The notes beneath the pieces are model-generated. The model worked only from the letters and a program-made list of their open reading frames with translations, had not been told where the DNA came from and searched no databases. Positions 44,301 to 52,874 of a stretch of DNA of 64,000 nucleotides are shown piece by piece (the stretch's first letter is position 1; every line of letters starts with the position of its first letter). Made by a program: the position numbers and the translations under genes. The DNA is from Mesorhizobium sp. AR02 (GTDB taxonomy: Bacteria > Pseudomonadota > Alphaproteobacteria > Rhizobiales > Rhizobiaceae), in assembly GCF_024746835.1 (NCBI RefSeq), contig NZ_CP080531.1:3286001-3350000 (forward strand), given 5' to 3'.

Positions 44301-45299
44301 ATGCCAAATGTGCCCCCTGCCAATCGGCCCGCCGCCAACCTGCTTGTCGTTGCCGTCGCCTATGATGGGCTGTGCACGTTCGAATTTGGCGTGGCGGCCG
44401 AGGTGTTCGCCTTGCCCAGACCGGAGATGGGTGCGGATTGGTACCGTTTTGCCGTCGCCGGCATAGATGCCGGTGAGATGCGCGCGATGGGCGGCGTGCG
44501 CATCGTCGCCGATGGCGGGCCCGATCTGATCGGCGAGGCCGGCACGGTGATCGTGCCTGGATGGCGCGGCGTGGATTGTCCCGTGCCGCCAGCGCTGATC
44601 GAAGCGCTTCGGACGGCCAATGAGCGGGGCGCACGCATTCTGTCCATCTGCTCTGGGGTCTTCGTGCTTGCGGCGGCCGGCCTGCTCTCAGGCAAGAAGG
44701 CAACCACGCATTGGCGCTACAGCGAGAGGCTGAGGGAGCTGTACCCCGATATCACCGTGGTCCCTGACGTTTTGTACATCGATGAGGGAAATGTCCTGAC
44801 ATCGGCCGGCAGCGCGGCCGGCATCGACCTGTGCCTGCACCTGGTGCGGCGCGATTTCGGTACCAAGGCGGCCAACATGGTGGCGCGCCGCCTTGTCGTG
44901 CCGCCGCACCGCGACGGCGGCCAGGCGCAGTATGTCGAGAGTTCCGTTCCCGAGCCGCACGAACGCAGCCGGCTCGGGCCGTTGATCGATAGAATGCGCG
45001 CCGATATTTCCGCCGACTATCCCGTCGCCATCCTGGCTGACCTGGCCGGGATGAGCGAGCGGACATTTTTGCGCCGGTTCGCCGCCGCAACCGGCGTTAC
45101 GCCGGCGCGATGGCTGCTTTCGGAACGGCTTTCGCGGGCGCGCACGCTGCTGGAAGACACGAGCATGCCGATCGAGCGGATTGCCGAGACCGCCGGATTT
45201 GGCGCGGCGGCGACGTTGCGGCATCATTTCCGCCAGCAATTCGCCACGACGCCTGCCGCTTACCGGGCGGGGTTCGGGACCAACGCCAACTCCGCCTGA
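44301..45299 (+). CDS. ftrA: FtrA-like GlxA/AraC-family transcription regulator
   Basis: A 332-residue regulator. The N-terminal DJ-1/PfpI-like domain (about 12-185) has VVAVAYDGLCTFEFGVAAEVFALPRPEMGADWYRF and the nucleophile-elbow-like ILSICSGVFVLAAAGLL. The C-terminal AraC HTH pair (about 225-325) has LADLAGMSERTFLRRFAAATGVTPARWLLSERLSRAR and IERIAETAGFGAAATLRHHFRQQFATTPAAYR. The start at 44301 is chosen because upstream in-frame codons overlap the operator repeats. It probably controls the adjacent rhodanese and GNAT genes. Confidence 0.88.
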   Translation: MPNVPPANRPAANLLVVAVAYDGLCTFEFGVAAEVFALPRPEMGADWYRFAVAGIDAGEMRAMGGVRIVADGGPDLIGEAGTVIVPGWRGVDCPVPPALIEALRTANERGARILSICSGVFVLAAAGLLSGKKATTHWRYSERLRELYPDITVVPDVLYIDEGNVLTSAGSAAGIDLCLHLVRRDFGTKAANMVARRLVVPPHRDGGQAQYVESSVPEPHERSRLGPLIDRMRADISADYPVAILADLAGMSERTFLRRFAAATGVTPARWLLSERLSRARTLLEDTSMPIERIAETAGFGAAATLRHHFRQQFATTPAAYRAGFGTNANSA

Positions 45300-45314
45300 C
45301 GACGTCACGCGCCG

Positions 45315-46457
45315 TCAGGGCAACAGTCCCTCATAGCGGCCGCGCGGCCGAATGATGCTGCCGCTGACGATCTGTTCGACCATATGCGCGGCCCAGCCGA
45401 CGCTGCGTCCAAGCGCGAACAAATGGAACGGTGCATCGCGCGGCAGGCCGAGGCTGCGCGTCAGTACGGCCAGGGCAAAATCGATGTTCGGCTGGGCGCC
45501 GGTCGCGGCAATGGCGGCGGCCTCCAGCGACCGCAATGTGTCGTCGGGGTTGCCGATGGCCGCCAGAAGCGCCGTGGCGCGGGGATCGCCCTCGGGATAG
45601 AGCTGATGGCCGAACCCCGGCAAAGGCCGGTCATGGCCGAGCCAGCGCCGGATCGCGGCATCGGCGCCATGCCGCGCTGCATCCTCTGCCAGTTGCATCA
45701 CCGCTTCGCCGGCGCCACCGTGGCGTGGGCCGGACAGTGTCGCCAGGCCCGCCAGCAGGCAAGCTGCGGGCGAGGCTCCAGTCGAGGCGGCGACGCGGGC
45801 CGCGAAGGTCGACGCGTTGAGTTCGTGATCGGCGAGCAGCACAAGCGCACGCCGGATCGCTTCGGCACCACCGTCATCGACTGACCAGCCCCGCGCCAAT
45901 CGCCGATGCACGGGCTCCGGCCCCGCCTCGGCACCGAGAGCCCCGGCCAGCACACCGATCGCGCGTGCGGCGTCGGCGCACAGCGAGGTGGCGTTGCGGC
46001 CAAGTGAAGGCCGGCCCTGGCCGGCCAGCAAAGCAAGCTGCGCAAAGGCCGGGGCGCGGCCAGGTTGGCCCAGTGCATCTGGCACCGGCGCTTCGAAACG
46101 GACCGGTTCAGGCAGGTCCCAAAGCACAGCGGCGGTCTCTTCCAGCGTGGCATGGTCGGACAGCGCAGCGGCGTCCCGGGCGCGATAGATGAGGTGACCG
46201 TGCCAAACAGTCGAAATCGCCGTCACGATCGACGGCTCGCCCCAGGCAATGGCACTTTCGGCGATGGCCGAGGGGCTGCGTCCGCGCGCCCTGCGCGTTG
46301 CGAGTGCTGCGATATCATCGGCGCGATATTCGCTGCGGCGCGGATCGGCACGGTCCGGGCGCATGCCGATGCGCCCACGGCTGACATAGGCGTAGAGCGT
46401 CTGCGGTCTCACCTTGAGCCTCTCCAGCGCCTCTTCCCGTGACAACCATTCGGACAT
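45315..46457 (-). CDS. Citrate-synthase-family protein with N-terminal helix-turn-helix
   Basis: A 380-residue protein. Residues about 3-55 form an excisionase/MerR-like HTH (WLSREEALERLKVRPQTLYAYVSRGRI, then RSEYRADDIAAL). The rest is a citrate synthase fold with the catalytic set apparently intact: His in GPRHGGAGEAV, His in LPGFGHQLYPEGDPRA, and Asp in NIDFALAVLTRSLGLP, plus FALGRSVGWAAHMVEQ. Such HTH-citrate synthases are known in rhizobia, but their role is not settled; a DNA-binding metabolic sensor or simply a methylcitrate/citrate synthase variant are both possible. It is divergent from a second citrate-synthase gene. Confidence 0.88.
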   Translation of the reverse strand: MSEWLSREEALERLKVRPQTLYAYVSRGRIGMRPDRADPRRSEYRADDIAALATRRARGRSPSAIAESAIAWGEPSIVTAISTVWHGHLIYRARDAAALSDHATLEETAAVLWDLPEPVRFEAPVPDALGQPGRAPAFAQLALLAGQGRPSLGRNATSLCADAARAIGVLAGALGAEAGPEPVHRRLARGWSVDDGGAEAIRRALVLLADHELNASTFAARVAASTGASPAACLLAGLATLSGPRHGGAGEAVMQLAEDAARHGADAAIRRWLGHDRPLPGFGHQLYPEGDPRATALLAAIGNPDDTLRSLEAAAIAATGAQPNIDFALAVLTRSLGLPRDAPFHLFALGRSVGWAAHMVEQIVSGSIIRPRGRYEGLLP

Positions 46458-46550
46458 TTTTCGCTCTGATATTGATTCTGTTGATCAAGATTGATGCTTG
46501 TGTCGCCCACCCTTATCTCCCATCCGGAAAAGCTTCAAGGAGACAAGGCT

Positions 46551-47639
46551 ATGGCGAATGGGCTCGATGATGTGGTGGCGGCTGAAACCGTGCTGTCCGA
46601 CGTGGACGGTCTGGGCGGCCGCCTGACGATCCGCGGCCATTCGCTGCCGGAGCTGGCCGGACGATGGAGTTATCCGCAGGTCGTCCGCCTGTTGCTGGAT
46701 GGGTTCTTCGAGGATCTGCCTGGTGACGCCGAACTGGCGGTGAAACTGGGCGAGGCACGTGTCGAGGTGTTCGACCGCCTCCTGCCTTCGCTGCCCTTGC
46801 TGGCGTCGCTTGAAATCTACAGCGCCATGCGCGCCGGCATGGCAATGCTGCCGGACGGCGAGACGCTGGCGGACGCGCTACGGCTGATCGCGGCGCCGGC
46901 GGTGCTGACGCCGGCTTTGCTGCGCCTGCAGCGCGGTGAGCAGCCGATCGCGCCGGACGGCAAGGCCGATCATGCCGCCGACATGTTGCGGATGCTCAAG
47001 AGTTCCGTCCCGTCGCCGGCATTGGCAAAGGCGCTCGACACCTATCTGGTGACCGTCTGCGACCATGGCCTCAACGCCTCGACCTTCGCCACCCGCGTCG
47101 TCGCTTCGACATTGGCCGGGCTGACCTCGTCGGTGCTGGCCGGCCTCGGCGCGCTCAAGGGGCCGCTGCATGGCGGTGCGCCCGGCCCGGTGATCGAGAT
47201 GCTGGATGCGATTGAGGCGCATGGCGATGCCGCCGGCTGGCTGCGCGACGAGATCGCGCATGGCAGGCGCATCATGGGCTTCGGCCATCGCATCTACCGC
47301 GTGCGCGACCCGCGCGCCGATGTGCTGAAGGCGGTGGTGCGGCAACTCGGCAGCGAGGGCGAAACCGGCCGCCGGCTGGCCTTCGCTGAAAAGGTCGAAC
47401 AGACGGCGCTTGAGGTGCTGCGGATCGCCAAGCCGCAGCGCTCGCTGCAGACCAATGTCGAGTTCTACACCGCGCTGGTGCTGGAAGCGGCTGGTTTTCC
47501 GCCACACGCCTTCAGCAATGTTTTTGCCGCCGGGCGCGTCTCCGGCTGGATCGCGCATGCACGGGAGCAGCAGACGACCGGACGGCTGATCCGCCCGCAA
47601 TCGCGCTATGTCGGCCCGGTGCCTGACCTGGTCGCCTGA
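46551..47639 (+). CDS. Citrate synthase/2-methylcitrate synthase family protein
   Basis: A 362-residue protein. ATG 46551 has AAGGAG ahead. Catalytic positions: His207 (GPLHGGAPGP) and His246 (IMGFGHRIYRVRDPRAD) are present. The third, normally Asp in NVDFY, reads Glu304 in NVEFYTALVLEAAGFP, which could alter or abolish condensation activity. VFAAGRVSGWIAHAREQ and RLIRPQSRYVGP are kept. It is shorter than housekeeping GltA and lacks its N-terminal domain. It forms a divergent pair with the HTH-bearing paralogue, with only 93 bases between the genes. The pair may form a heteromer or a regulated unit. Confidence 0.88.
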   Translation: MANGLDDVVAAETVLSDVDGLGGRLTIRGHSLPELAGRWSYPQVVRLLLDGFFEDLPGDAELAVKLGEARVEVFDRLLPSLPLLASLEIYSAMRAGMAMLPDGETLADALRLIAAPAVLTPALLRLQRGEQPIAPDGKADHAADMLRMLKSSVPSPALAKALDTYLVTVCDHGLNASTFATRVVASTLAGLTSSVLAGLGALKGPLHGGAPGPVIEMLDAIEAHGDAAGWLRDEIAHGRRIMGFGHRIYRVRDPRADVLKAVVRQLGSEGETGRRLAFAEKVEQTALEVLRIAKPQRSLQTNVEFYTALVLEAAGFPPHAFSNVFAAGRVSGWIAHAREQQTTGRLIRPQSRYVGPVPDLVA

Positions 47640-47661
47640 AGCTCCAGCCTGTTTCGAAAGA

Positions 47662-47716
47662 CCGGGGCCTCTCCGCATTCCGGGGCCTCTCCGCATTGAA
47701 GCGGAGGGGCTTTTTT
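47662..47716 (+). terminator. Terminator with duplicated 5' arm
   Basis: The 18-base unit CCGGGGCCTCTCCGCATT occurs twice in tandem (47662-47679 and 47680-47697) and is followed by GAAGCGGAGGGGC and T6. Either copy can pair with the single 3' arm. Confidence 0.75.
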
Positions 47717-47782
47717 GGCATGACCGAAATTTCATGTGATCACGCGACCGTGTTCGTGTTCTTGCCTTGGTCCGTCCTTATA

Positions 47783-47797
47783 TGCTGCACTGCAACA
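47783..47797 (+). promoter_or_regulatory. TGCA-rich operator-like site upstream of the patatin gene
   Basis: TGCTGCACTGCAACA, containing TGCACTGCA (two TGCA tetramers around one base). It lies about 70 bases before the start and shares its core with the element upstream of glmM. It may be a PhaR-type target; this is inference only. Confidence 0.35.
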
Positions 47798-47866
47798 TAG
47801 ACCGGCGATAGCTGCTTCTTCCAATGACGTTGGGGCAGGCCGGTGCATCAGGATGACAGGAACGCC

Positions 47867-48997
47867 ATGACGAAGAACGGCAAGGCGGAGGAAAACAAGA
47901 AGATCAACATCGCGCTACAGGGCGGCGGCTCGCATGGCGCCTTTTCCTGGGGTGTGCTCGACCGGCTGCTGGAGGACGGCAGGCTGGAGATATCAGCAGT
48001 ATCCGGCACCAGCGCCGGCGCCATGAACGCGGTGGCGCTGGCCGACGGTTTTGTGCGCGGCGGGGTCGAAGGCGCGCGCAAGAAGCTGGACGATTTCTGG
48101 CGCGCCGTCGCGGCGAAGGGCCGGTTCAGCCCGGTGCAGCGCATGCCTTGGGATGTCGCCTGGGGCAACTGGTCGATCGAGAACACGCCGGGCTATGTCT
48201 TCTTCGACACCATGTCGCGGGTGTTCTCGCCCTATGTCGCCAATCCGCTCGGCCTCAATCCATTGCGCGACGTCGTCGCGCAGGAGATCGACTTCAGGAA
48301 TGTCCGCGCCTGCAAGTCGATGGAGCTGTTCATCTCTGCCACCAATGTCGAGACCGGGCAGTTGCGGGTCTTTTCCGACGGCGAGATCGACCTCGACACG
48401 GTGATGGCCTCGGCCTGCCTGCCGCAACTGTTCCGCGCCGTCGAGATCAAGGGCGTGCCCTATTGGGATGGCGGCTATGGCGGCAACCCGGCGCTGTTCC
48501 CGTTCTTCAAGACGGCGGCGACCGAGGATGTGCTTTTGGTCCAGATCAATCCGGTGGTGCGCGAAGGCACGCCAAAGAGTGCCAACGAGATCCAGAACCG
48601 CATCGACGAGATCACCTTCAATGCCGGGCTGTTGAACGAATTCCGCTCGATCGCCTTCGTCAAGGAACTGATCGCCGCCGGCCGTCTGCCGCATGGCGAG
48701 TACCGCGACATCCGCATGCACCGCATCGATGCCGACGAGGCGTTCAAGGACCTGTCGGCATCATCCAAGGTCAATGCCGAATGGGCCTTCCTGAGCTATC
48801 TCAGAGATCTCGGCCGCACGGCGGCCAGCGACTGGCTGGAAGAGAATTACGACGCGGTCGGCAATCGGCCGACGCTCGATCTCTCCGGCGAACTCGACGA
48901 CGGCTTCAAGCCGGTGCGCGGACCGGCGCCAGGTCGTCGGGTGAAGGAGTTTCTTGCCGCTCGCAAGAACCCGGAGGCGGAGCGCCGCCGGGCCTGA
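47867..48997 (+). CDS. Patatin-like phospholipase
   Basis: A 376-residue cytoplasmic lipid acyl hydrolase. Patatin hallmarks: the oxyanion loop LQGGGSHGAF at 18-26, the serine elbow GTSAG at 47-51 with nucleophile Ser49, and the catalytic Asp motif YWDGGYGGNP near residue 205. There is no signal peptide. After the catalytic domain come helical segments (NAEWAFLSYLRDLGRTAASDWLEENYD). This subgroup is widespread in PHB-producing rhizobia and is often annotated only as patatin; the substrate could be phospholipid or another acyl ester. GTG at 47843 is an alternative start. Confidence 0.92.
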   Translation: MTKNGKAEENKKINIALQGGGSHGAFSWGVLDRLLEDGRLEISAVSGTSAGAMNAVALADGFVRGGVEGARKKLDDFWRAVAAKGRFSPVQRMPWDVAWGNWSIENTPGYVFFDTMSRVFSPYVANPLGLNPLRDVVAQEIDFRNVRACKSMELFISATNVETGQLRVFSDGEIDLDTVMASACLPQLFRAVEIKGVPYWDGGYGGNPALFPFFKTAATEDVLLVQINPVVREGTPKSANEIQNRIDEITFNAGLLNEFRSIAFVKELIAAGRLPHGEYRDIRMHRIDADEAFKDLSASSKVNAEWAFLSYLRDLGRTAASDWLEENYDAVGNRPTLDLSGELDDGFKPVRGPAPGRRVKEFLAARKNPEAERRRA

Positions 48998-49021
48998 ACC
49001 CGCCGGCGCTGGCTGACGCCA

Positions 49022-50014
49022 TCAGGCGTCAGCGACGTCCTTCTCGACCTTGGCGGCCACGGCAGGTTTTGCCGCCGGGGCGTCGGTTCCCAGTTTTGAG
49101 CCTGCCAGCAGGCCTTTCGACTTCGCGAACTCGGCGCCGGACATTTTTGCCCCGGCTTCGGTGCGGACCTTGAAGATTTCAAGATTGCCGCCCTGGACGG
49201 TGACTTGCAGGCTCTTTTCGCCGACCCAGCTGATCTCGCCGGGTTTGCCGACCACATCGGCGAACTTGCGTGCCGGGTGCTTCCGGACCTCGAACAGGCG
49301 GATTTTTTCGCCGTCCACGGTCGTCCAGGCGCCGGGCGCCGGGTCGCAGCCGCGGATGAGGTTGTGGATGGTGTCGATATGGCTGTGCCAGTTGATCCTG
49401 GCCTCGGCGTCCTTGCACCAACCCTCGTAGCTCGCCTGGGATTCGTCCTGCGGGATTTCCTGGTGGCGGCCGGAGACGACGAGATCGGCCGCGTCTAGCA
49501 TCGCCTGGACGCCGAGCGGAAACAGCCGGTCGAAATAGACGCTGCCCAGCGTGTCCTCGGGGCCGATGCCGACCGTCACCTGCAGCAGGACCGGACCTTC
49601 GTCGAGGCCATCGGTCGGGCGGAAGATGGTCAGGCCGGTCTGGCCGTCGCCCTTGATCAGCGGCCAGTTGATCGAGCTCGGGCCGCGGTACTTCGGCAGC
49701 AGCGAAGGGTGGTACTGGATGGTGCCGTGCTTCGGAATGTTGACGAAGGTCTGCGGGGCGAACTGCAGTACATAGGCCATGACCGCCAGCTCGACATCGA
49801 GTTCGCGCAGCGCTGTTTCCGCTGCCTCGCCCTTCAGGCTCGGCAGCTGGAACAGTTTTAGTCCGTGTTCCTCGGCCGCGAGGCGCAGCGGGTCGGGCCT
49901 GGCGCCAGGCTTTTCCGGGGCGCAGAAGACGCCGGCGATCTCGTCGCCGCGCGCCAGGAAGGCCTCAAGCACGCTTTTGCCGAAGGCCTGCTGTCCGATG
50001 ATTGCAAGACGCAT
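49022..50014 (-). CDS. Formyltransferase-fold protein resembling the hydrolase half of 10-formyl-THF dehydrogenase
   Basis: A 330-residue protein with a formyltransferase domain followed by the C-terminal formyltransferase OB-type domain. It starts MRLAIIGQQAFGKSVLEAFL, the pattern of the N-terminal half of ALDH1L-type 10-formyltetrahydrofolate dehydrogenase. The catalytic-type pair is present: His102 (IQYHPSLLPKYRG) and Asp138 (TDGLDEGPVLLQ). YEGWCKDAEARINW and IHNLIRGCDPAPGAWT also match that family more closely than Met-tRNA formyltransferase. A Lys/Ala tail ends the protein. The neighbouring aldehyde dehydrogenase would be the second half. Annotation as Fmt is possible but less likely. 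Confidence 0.8.
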   Translation of the reverse strand: MRLAIIGQQAFGKSVLEAFLARGDEIAGVFCAPEKPGARPDPLRLAAEEHGLKLFQLPSLKGEAAETALRELDVELAVMAYVLQFAPQTFVNIPKHGTIQYHPSLLPKYRGPSSINWPLIKGDGQTGLTIFRPTDGLDEGPVLLQVTVGIGPEDTLGSVYFDRLFPLGVQAMLDAADLVVSGRHQEIPQDESQASYEGWCKDAEARINWHSHIDTIHNLIRGCDPAPGAWTTVDGEKIRLFEVRKHPARKFADVVGKPGEISWVGEKSLQVTVQGGNLEIFKVRTEAGAKMSGAEFAKSKGLLAGSKLGTDAPAAKPAVAAKVEKDVADA

Positions 50015-50122
50015 GATGGGATTCCCTGTTGTTGGACAAAGCTCGGGTGAGCCCTCGTTGACCTCGGCGGTCGCGGAAGGCGTTTTCAGATGTCGGCGAG
50101 GGCTGTCAGTGCCGGCGGATGA

Positions 50123-51577
50123 TCAGCGGCCGGTCTGGATCCATACGACCTTCTGTTCGGTGAAATTCTCGATGGCCGCGTCGCCATGCTCGCGGCCGAA
50201 GCCGGAATCGCGCGATCCGCCCCAGGGCAGGCGGATGTCGGTCGGGCCATAGGTGTTGACCCAGACCGTGCCGGCCTTCAGCTCCCTGGCGAAGCGATGG
50301 ACGCGGCCGATGTCGCTGCTCCACACACCGGCCGCCAGGCTATAGACGGTGCCGTTGGCCAGACGCAGCGCGTCGGCCTCATCGGTGAATTTGATGACGG
50401 TCGCGACCGGGCCGAAAATCTCTTCCTGCGAAATGCGCATCTGGTGCTCGACATCGGCGAACACCGTCGGCTTGACGAAATAGCCGACATCGCCGTGGCG
50501 GCTGCCGCCGGTTACCAGCGTCGCGCCTTCGTTGCGGCCGATCTCGATGTAGTCCAGAACGCGCTTCATCTGCACTCCGGAGACCAGCGGGCCCATTGCC
50601 GTCGAGGTCTCCTGCGGGTTGCCGATGCGGGTGGATTCGGCACGTGCGGCCAGCCGCTGGACGACCTCGTCATAGACGGATTCATGCGCCAGGATGCGCG
50701 AACCGGCCGAGCAGACCTGGCCGGTGTTGAAGAAGATGCCGGAACCTGCGGCCTTGACCGCGGTGTCGAGGTCGGCGTCGGGGAAGATGATGTTGGCGGA
50801 CTTGCCGCCGAGTTCCAGCGTCACGCGCTTCAGGTTGCCCGAAGCACCCTGCAGGATCTGGCGGCCGACGACCGGCGAGCCGGTGAAGGTGATCTTGTCG
50901 ACATCGGGATGGTCGACCAGGGCCTGGCCGGCGATCTTGCCGAAGCCCGGAACGACATTCAGAACACCGGCGGGAAAACCCGCTTCCAGCGCCAGTTCGC
51001 CGATCTTGAGCGCCGTCAGCGGCGTCACCTCGGCGGGCTTCAGCACCACCGTGCAGCCGCAGGCGAGCGCGGGTGCAATCTTCCACATGCCGATCATCAG
51101 CGGGAAGTTCCATGGGATGATCGCGGCAACGACGCCAAGCGGCTCGCGCACCGTGTAGGTCAAGGCATCGGGGCGGGCGGGAATGACCTGGCCGTTTATC
51201 TTGTCGGCCATCCCTGCATAGTAGGTCAGCGTGTCGAGGACGGCGGGCAGGTCCTGGCGGCGAATGGCCGAGACCGGCTTGCCGGAATCGAGGCTTTCCA
51301 GATTGACCAGTTCGTCCTCGTCGCGGCGGATGAGGTCGGCGAGCTTGAGCATCAGCAGACCACGATCAGCGGCGCGCATGCGCTTCCACGGGCCTTCGAA
51401 GGCCGCGCGTGCCGAACGCACCGCCGCATCGACATCGTCCACACCGGCCTCGGCGATCTTGGCGATCACCTCTCCGGTGGCGGGATTGACCGTTTCGAAG
51501 GTGCGGCCCGACAGCGCCGCCACGCGGCGTCCGTCGATCAGGAGATTGTGCGTCTGGTCGGAAGCCCGGGTGAGCAT
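50123..51577 (-). CDS. NAD(P)-dependent aldehyde dehydrogenase
   Basis: A 484-residue class ALDH. Asn157 (IIPWNFPL), Lys180 (VVLKPAEVTP), Glu255 (VTLELGGKSAN) and Cys289 (FFNTGQVCSAGSR) are the expected catalytic set; FGPVATVIKF and the C-terminal GFGREHGDAAIENFTEQKVVW are family hallmarks. It lies 108 bases upstream of the formyltransferase-fold gene in the same direction, and a regulator is divergent. The two genes together have the domain content of 10-formyl-THF dehydrogenase, but substrate identity is unproven; it also resembles betaine-aldehyde or gamma-aminobutyraldehyde dehydrogenases. A start at 51610 is possible. Confidence 0.88.
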   Translation of the reverse strand: MLTRASDQTHNLLIDGRRVAALSGRTFETVNPATGEVIAKIAEAGVDDVDAAVRSARAAFEGPWKRMRAADRGLLMLKLADLIRRDEDELVNLESLDSGKPVSAIRRQDLPAVLDTLTYYAGMADKINGQVIPARPDALTYTVREPLGVVAAIIPWNFPLMIGMWKIAPALACGCTVVLKPAEVTPLTALKIGELALEAGFPAGVLNVVPGFGKIAGQALVDHPDVDKITFTGSPVVGRQILQGASGNLKRVTLELGGKSANIIFPDADLDTAVKAAGSGIFFNTGQVCSAGSRILAHESVYDEVVQRLAARAESTRIGNPQETSTAMGPLVSGVQMKRVLDYIEIGRNEGATLVTGGSRHGDVGYFVKPTVFADVEHQMRISQEEIFGPVATVIKFTDEADALRLANGTVYSLAAGVWSSDIGRVHRFARELKAGTVWVNTYGPTDIRLPWGGSRDSGFGREHGDAAIENFTEQKVVWIQTGR

Positions 51578-51677
51578 GCAAATATTCCCTAAATATGAAG
51601 TGAAATGCATATTTGGCGGATGAAGCCATAGCCTGCACGGTTGGTCGAAAGTTTATGATTCTGACAAACCGTTGGGA

Positions 51678-51756
51678 ATATGATATTTATTGCCTATGCT
51701 ATCAGAGCTAGATATGAACCTAGTTTCCTATCTCTCGCTAAGATAGATATGATATT
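51678..51756. promoter_or_regulatory. Repeated ATATGATATT motifs in the ALDH/regulator divergent region
   Basis: ATATGATATT occurs at 51678-51687 and 51747-51756 within a strongly AT-rich spacer that also holds ATATTT-AGGG-AATATTT by the ALDH start. The regulator is ModE-like, and AT-rich ATAT repeats are plausible targets. Confidence 0.4.
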
Positions 51757-51797
51757 GAGTGCATATCTTGCCTGCGCTCGAACCGGAGGAGACAGCT

Positions 51798-52874
51798 TTG
51801 ATCCAGATCGAGATCGATCCGGTGTGGCGCTTCAGGCGGCGCGAGGATGCGCAATCGCTGCAGATCATGCTGGATTTCCTCGCCGAAATCCGGGCGACGG
51901 GCAAGATCACCTCGGCGGCCGACAAGGCGCATATCTCCTATCGGCATGCCTGGAACCTGATCGAGAAGTGGTCTGCGTTCTTCAACATGCCGCTGGTGGT
52001 GCGCAAGCAAGGCAGCGGCACCAGCCTGACGCCTTTCGGCGACAAGCTGGTCTGGGCCGGGCAAAGGCTGGAGGCGCGCCTTCGTCCCTTGCTGCAGAAC
52101 CTGTCGCAGGAACTGGAGACCGAGATCAACCAGATGCTGCCGCATGGGCCGCTGGTGCTGCGGGTCCACGCAAGCCACGGTTTCGCGGTGCCGAAGCTGC
52201 GCGAAATCCTCAGCCGCGAGCCCGACATCGGCGTCGACTTCCGCTATGTCAGCAACCAGAACTCGCTGGCCTCGCTTGCCCATGACGGCTGCGACCTGGC
52301 GGGCCTGCACCTGCCGCAGGGCGAGTTGCGCAAACGCGCGATCGCCGCCAGCAAGGGCTGGCTGACGCCGAGCGTCCATCGCGTCATCAGCTTCGTCACG
52401 CGCGAAATGGGCCTGATGGTCAGGCGCGGCAATCCGCTAGGCATCACCACGCTGGAGCGGCTGCTCGATCCGTCGATCCGCTTCGTCAATCGCGATCCGG
52501 ATTCAGGGACCAGGCTGCTGTTCGAACAGTTGCTGGCGCAGCACGGGCTGGATGGCACGCGCATCAATGGCTATGAGCATTCCGAGTTTACGCATGCCGC
52601 GGTCGCCGCCTATGTCGCCAGCGATCTGGCCGACGTGGCGTTCGGCGTCGAGGCAGCGGCGCGGCAGTTCGGGCTCGATTTCGTGCGGGTGCTGACCGAG
52701 GACTATTTCTTCGTCTGCAAGAAGCCGATCCTCGAGGTCGAGGCCGTCCGGCGGGTGCTATCGATCATGCGCGGCGAGGAATTCCACGCCGCTATATCGC
52801 AATTGCCGGGCTATCGCGTGAAGGATGCCGGATCGATCAAGACCATCAGCGAGGTCTTCCGGAAATCTGAGTAG
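51798..52874 (+). CDS. ModE-type HTH regulator with periplasmic-binding-protein-like domain
   Basis: A 358-residue regulator if it starts at TTG 51798, which has GGAGGAG 6 bases away; GTG 51759 would add 13 residues. The N-terminal winged HTH resembles ModE/LysR (LDFLAEIRATGKITSAADKAHISYRHAWNLIEKW, then SGTSLTPFGDKL). The rest is a PBP-like ligand-binding domain (LRVHASHGFAVPKLREIL ... VNRDPDSGTRLLFEQLL ... GYEHSEFTHAAVAAYVASDLADVAFGVEAAA), as in molybdate-linked or formate-dehydrogenase-linked regulators. It is divergent from the ALDH/formyltransferase pair and probably regulates it. Confidence 0.85.
   Translation: MIQIEIDPVWRFRRREDAQSLQIMLDFLAEIRATGKITSAADKAHISYRHAWNLIEKWSAFFNMPLVVRKQGSGTSLTPFGDKLVWAGQRLEARLRPLLQNLSQELETEINQMLPHGPLVLRVHASHGFAVPKLREILSREPDIGVDFRYVSNQNSLASLAHDGCDLAGLHLPQGELRKRAIAASKGWLTPSVHRVISFVTREMGLMVRRGNPLGITTLERLLDPSIRFVNRDPDSGTRLLFEQLLAQHGLDGTRINGYEHSEFTHAAVAAYVASDLADVAFGVEAAARQFGLDFVRVLTEDYFFVCKKPILEVEAVRRVLSIMRGEEFHAAISQLPGYRVKDAGSIKTISEVFRKSE

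Noticed and set aside
49022..50014. Annotation as methionyl-tRNA formyltransferase
   Set aside because: The N-terminus and the RGCDPAPGAWT segment fit the 10-formyl-THF dehydrogenase hydrolase domain better, and def/fmt-type neighbours are absent.
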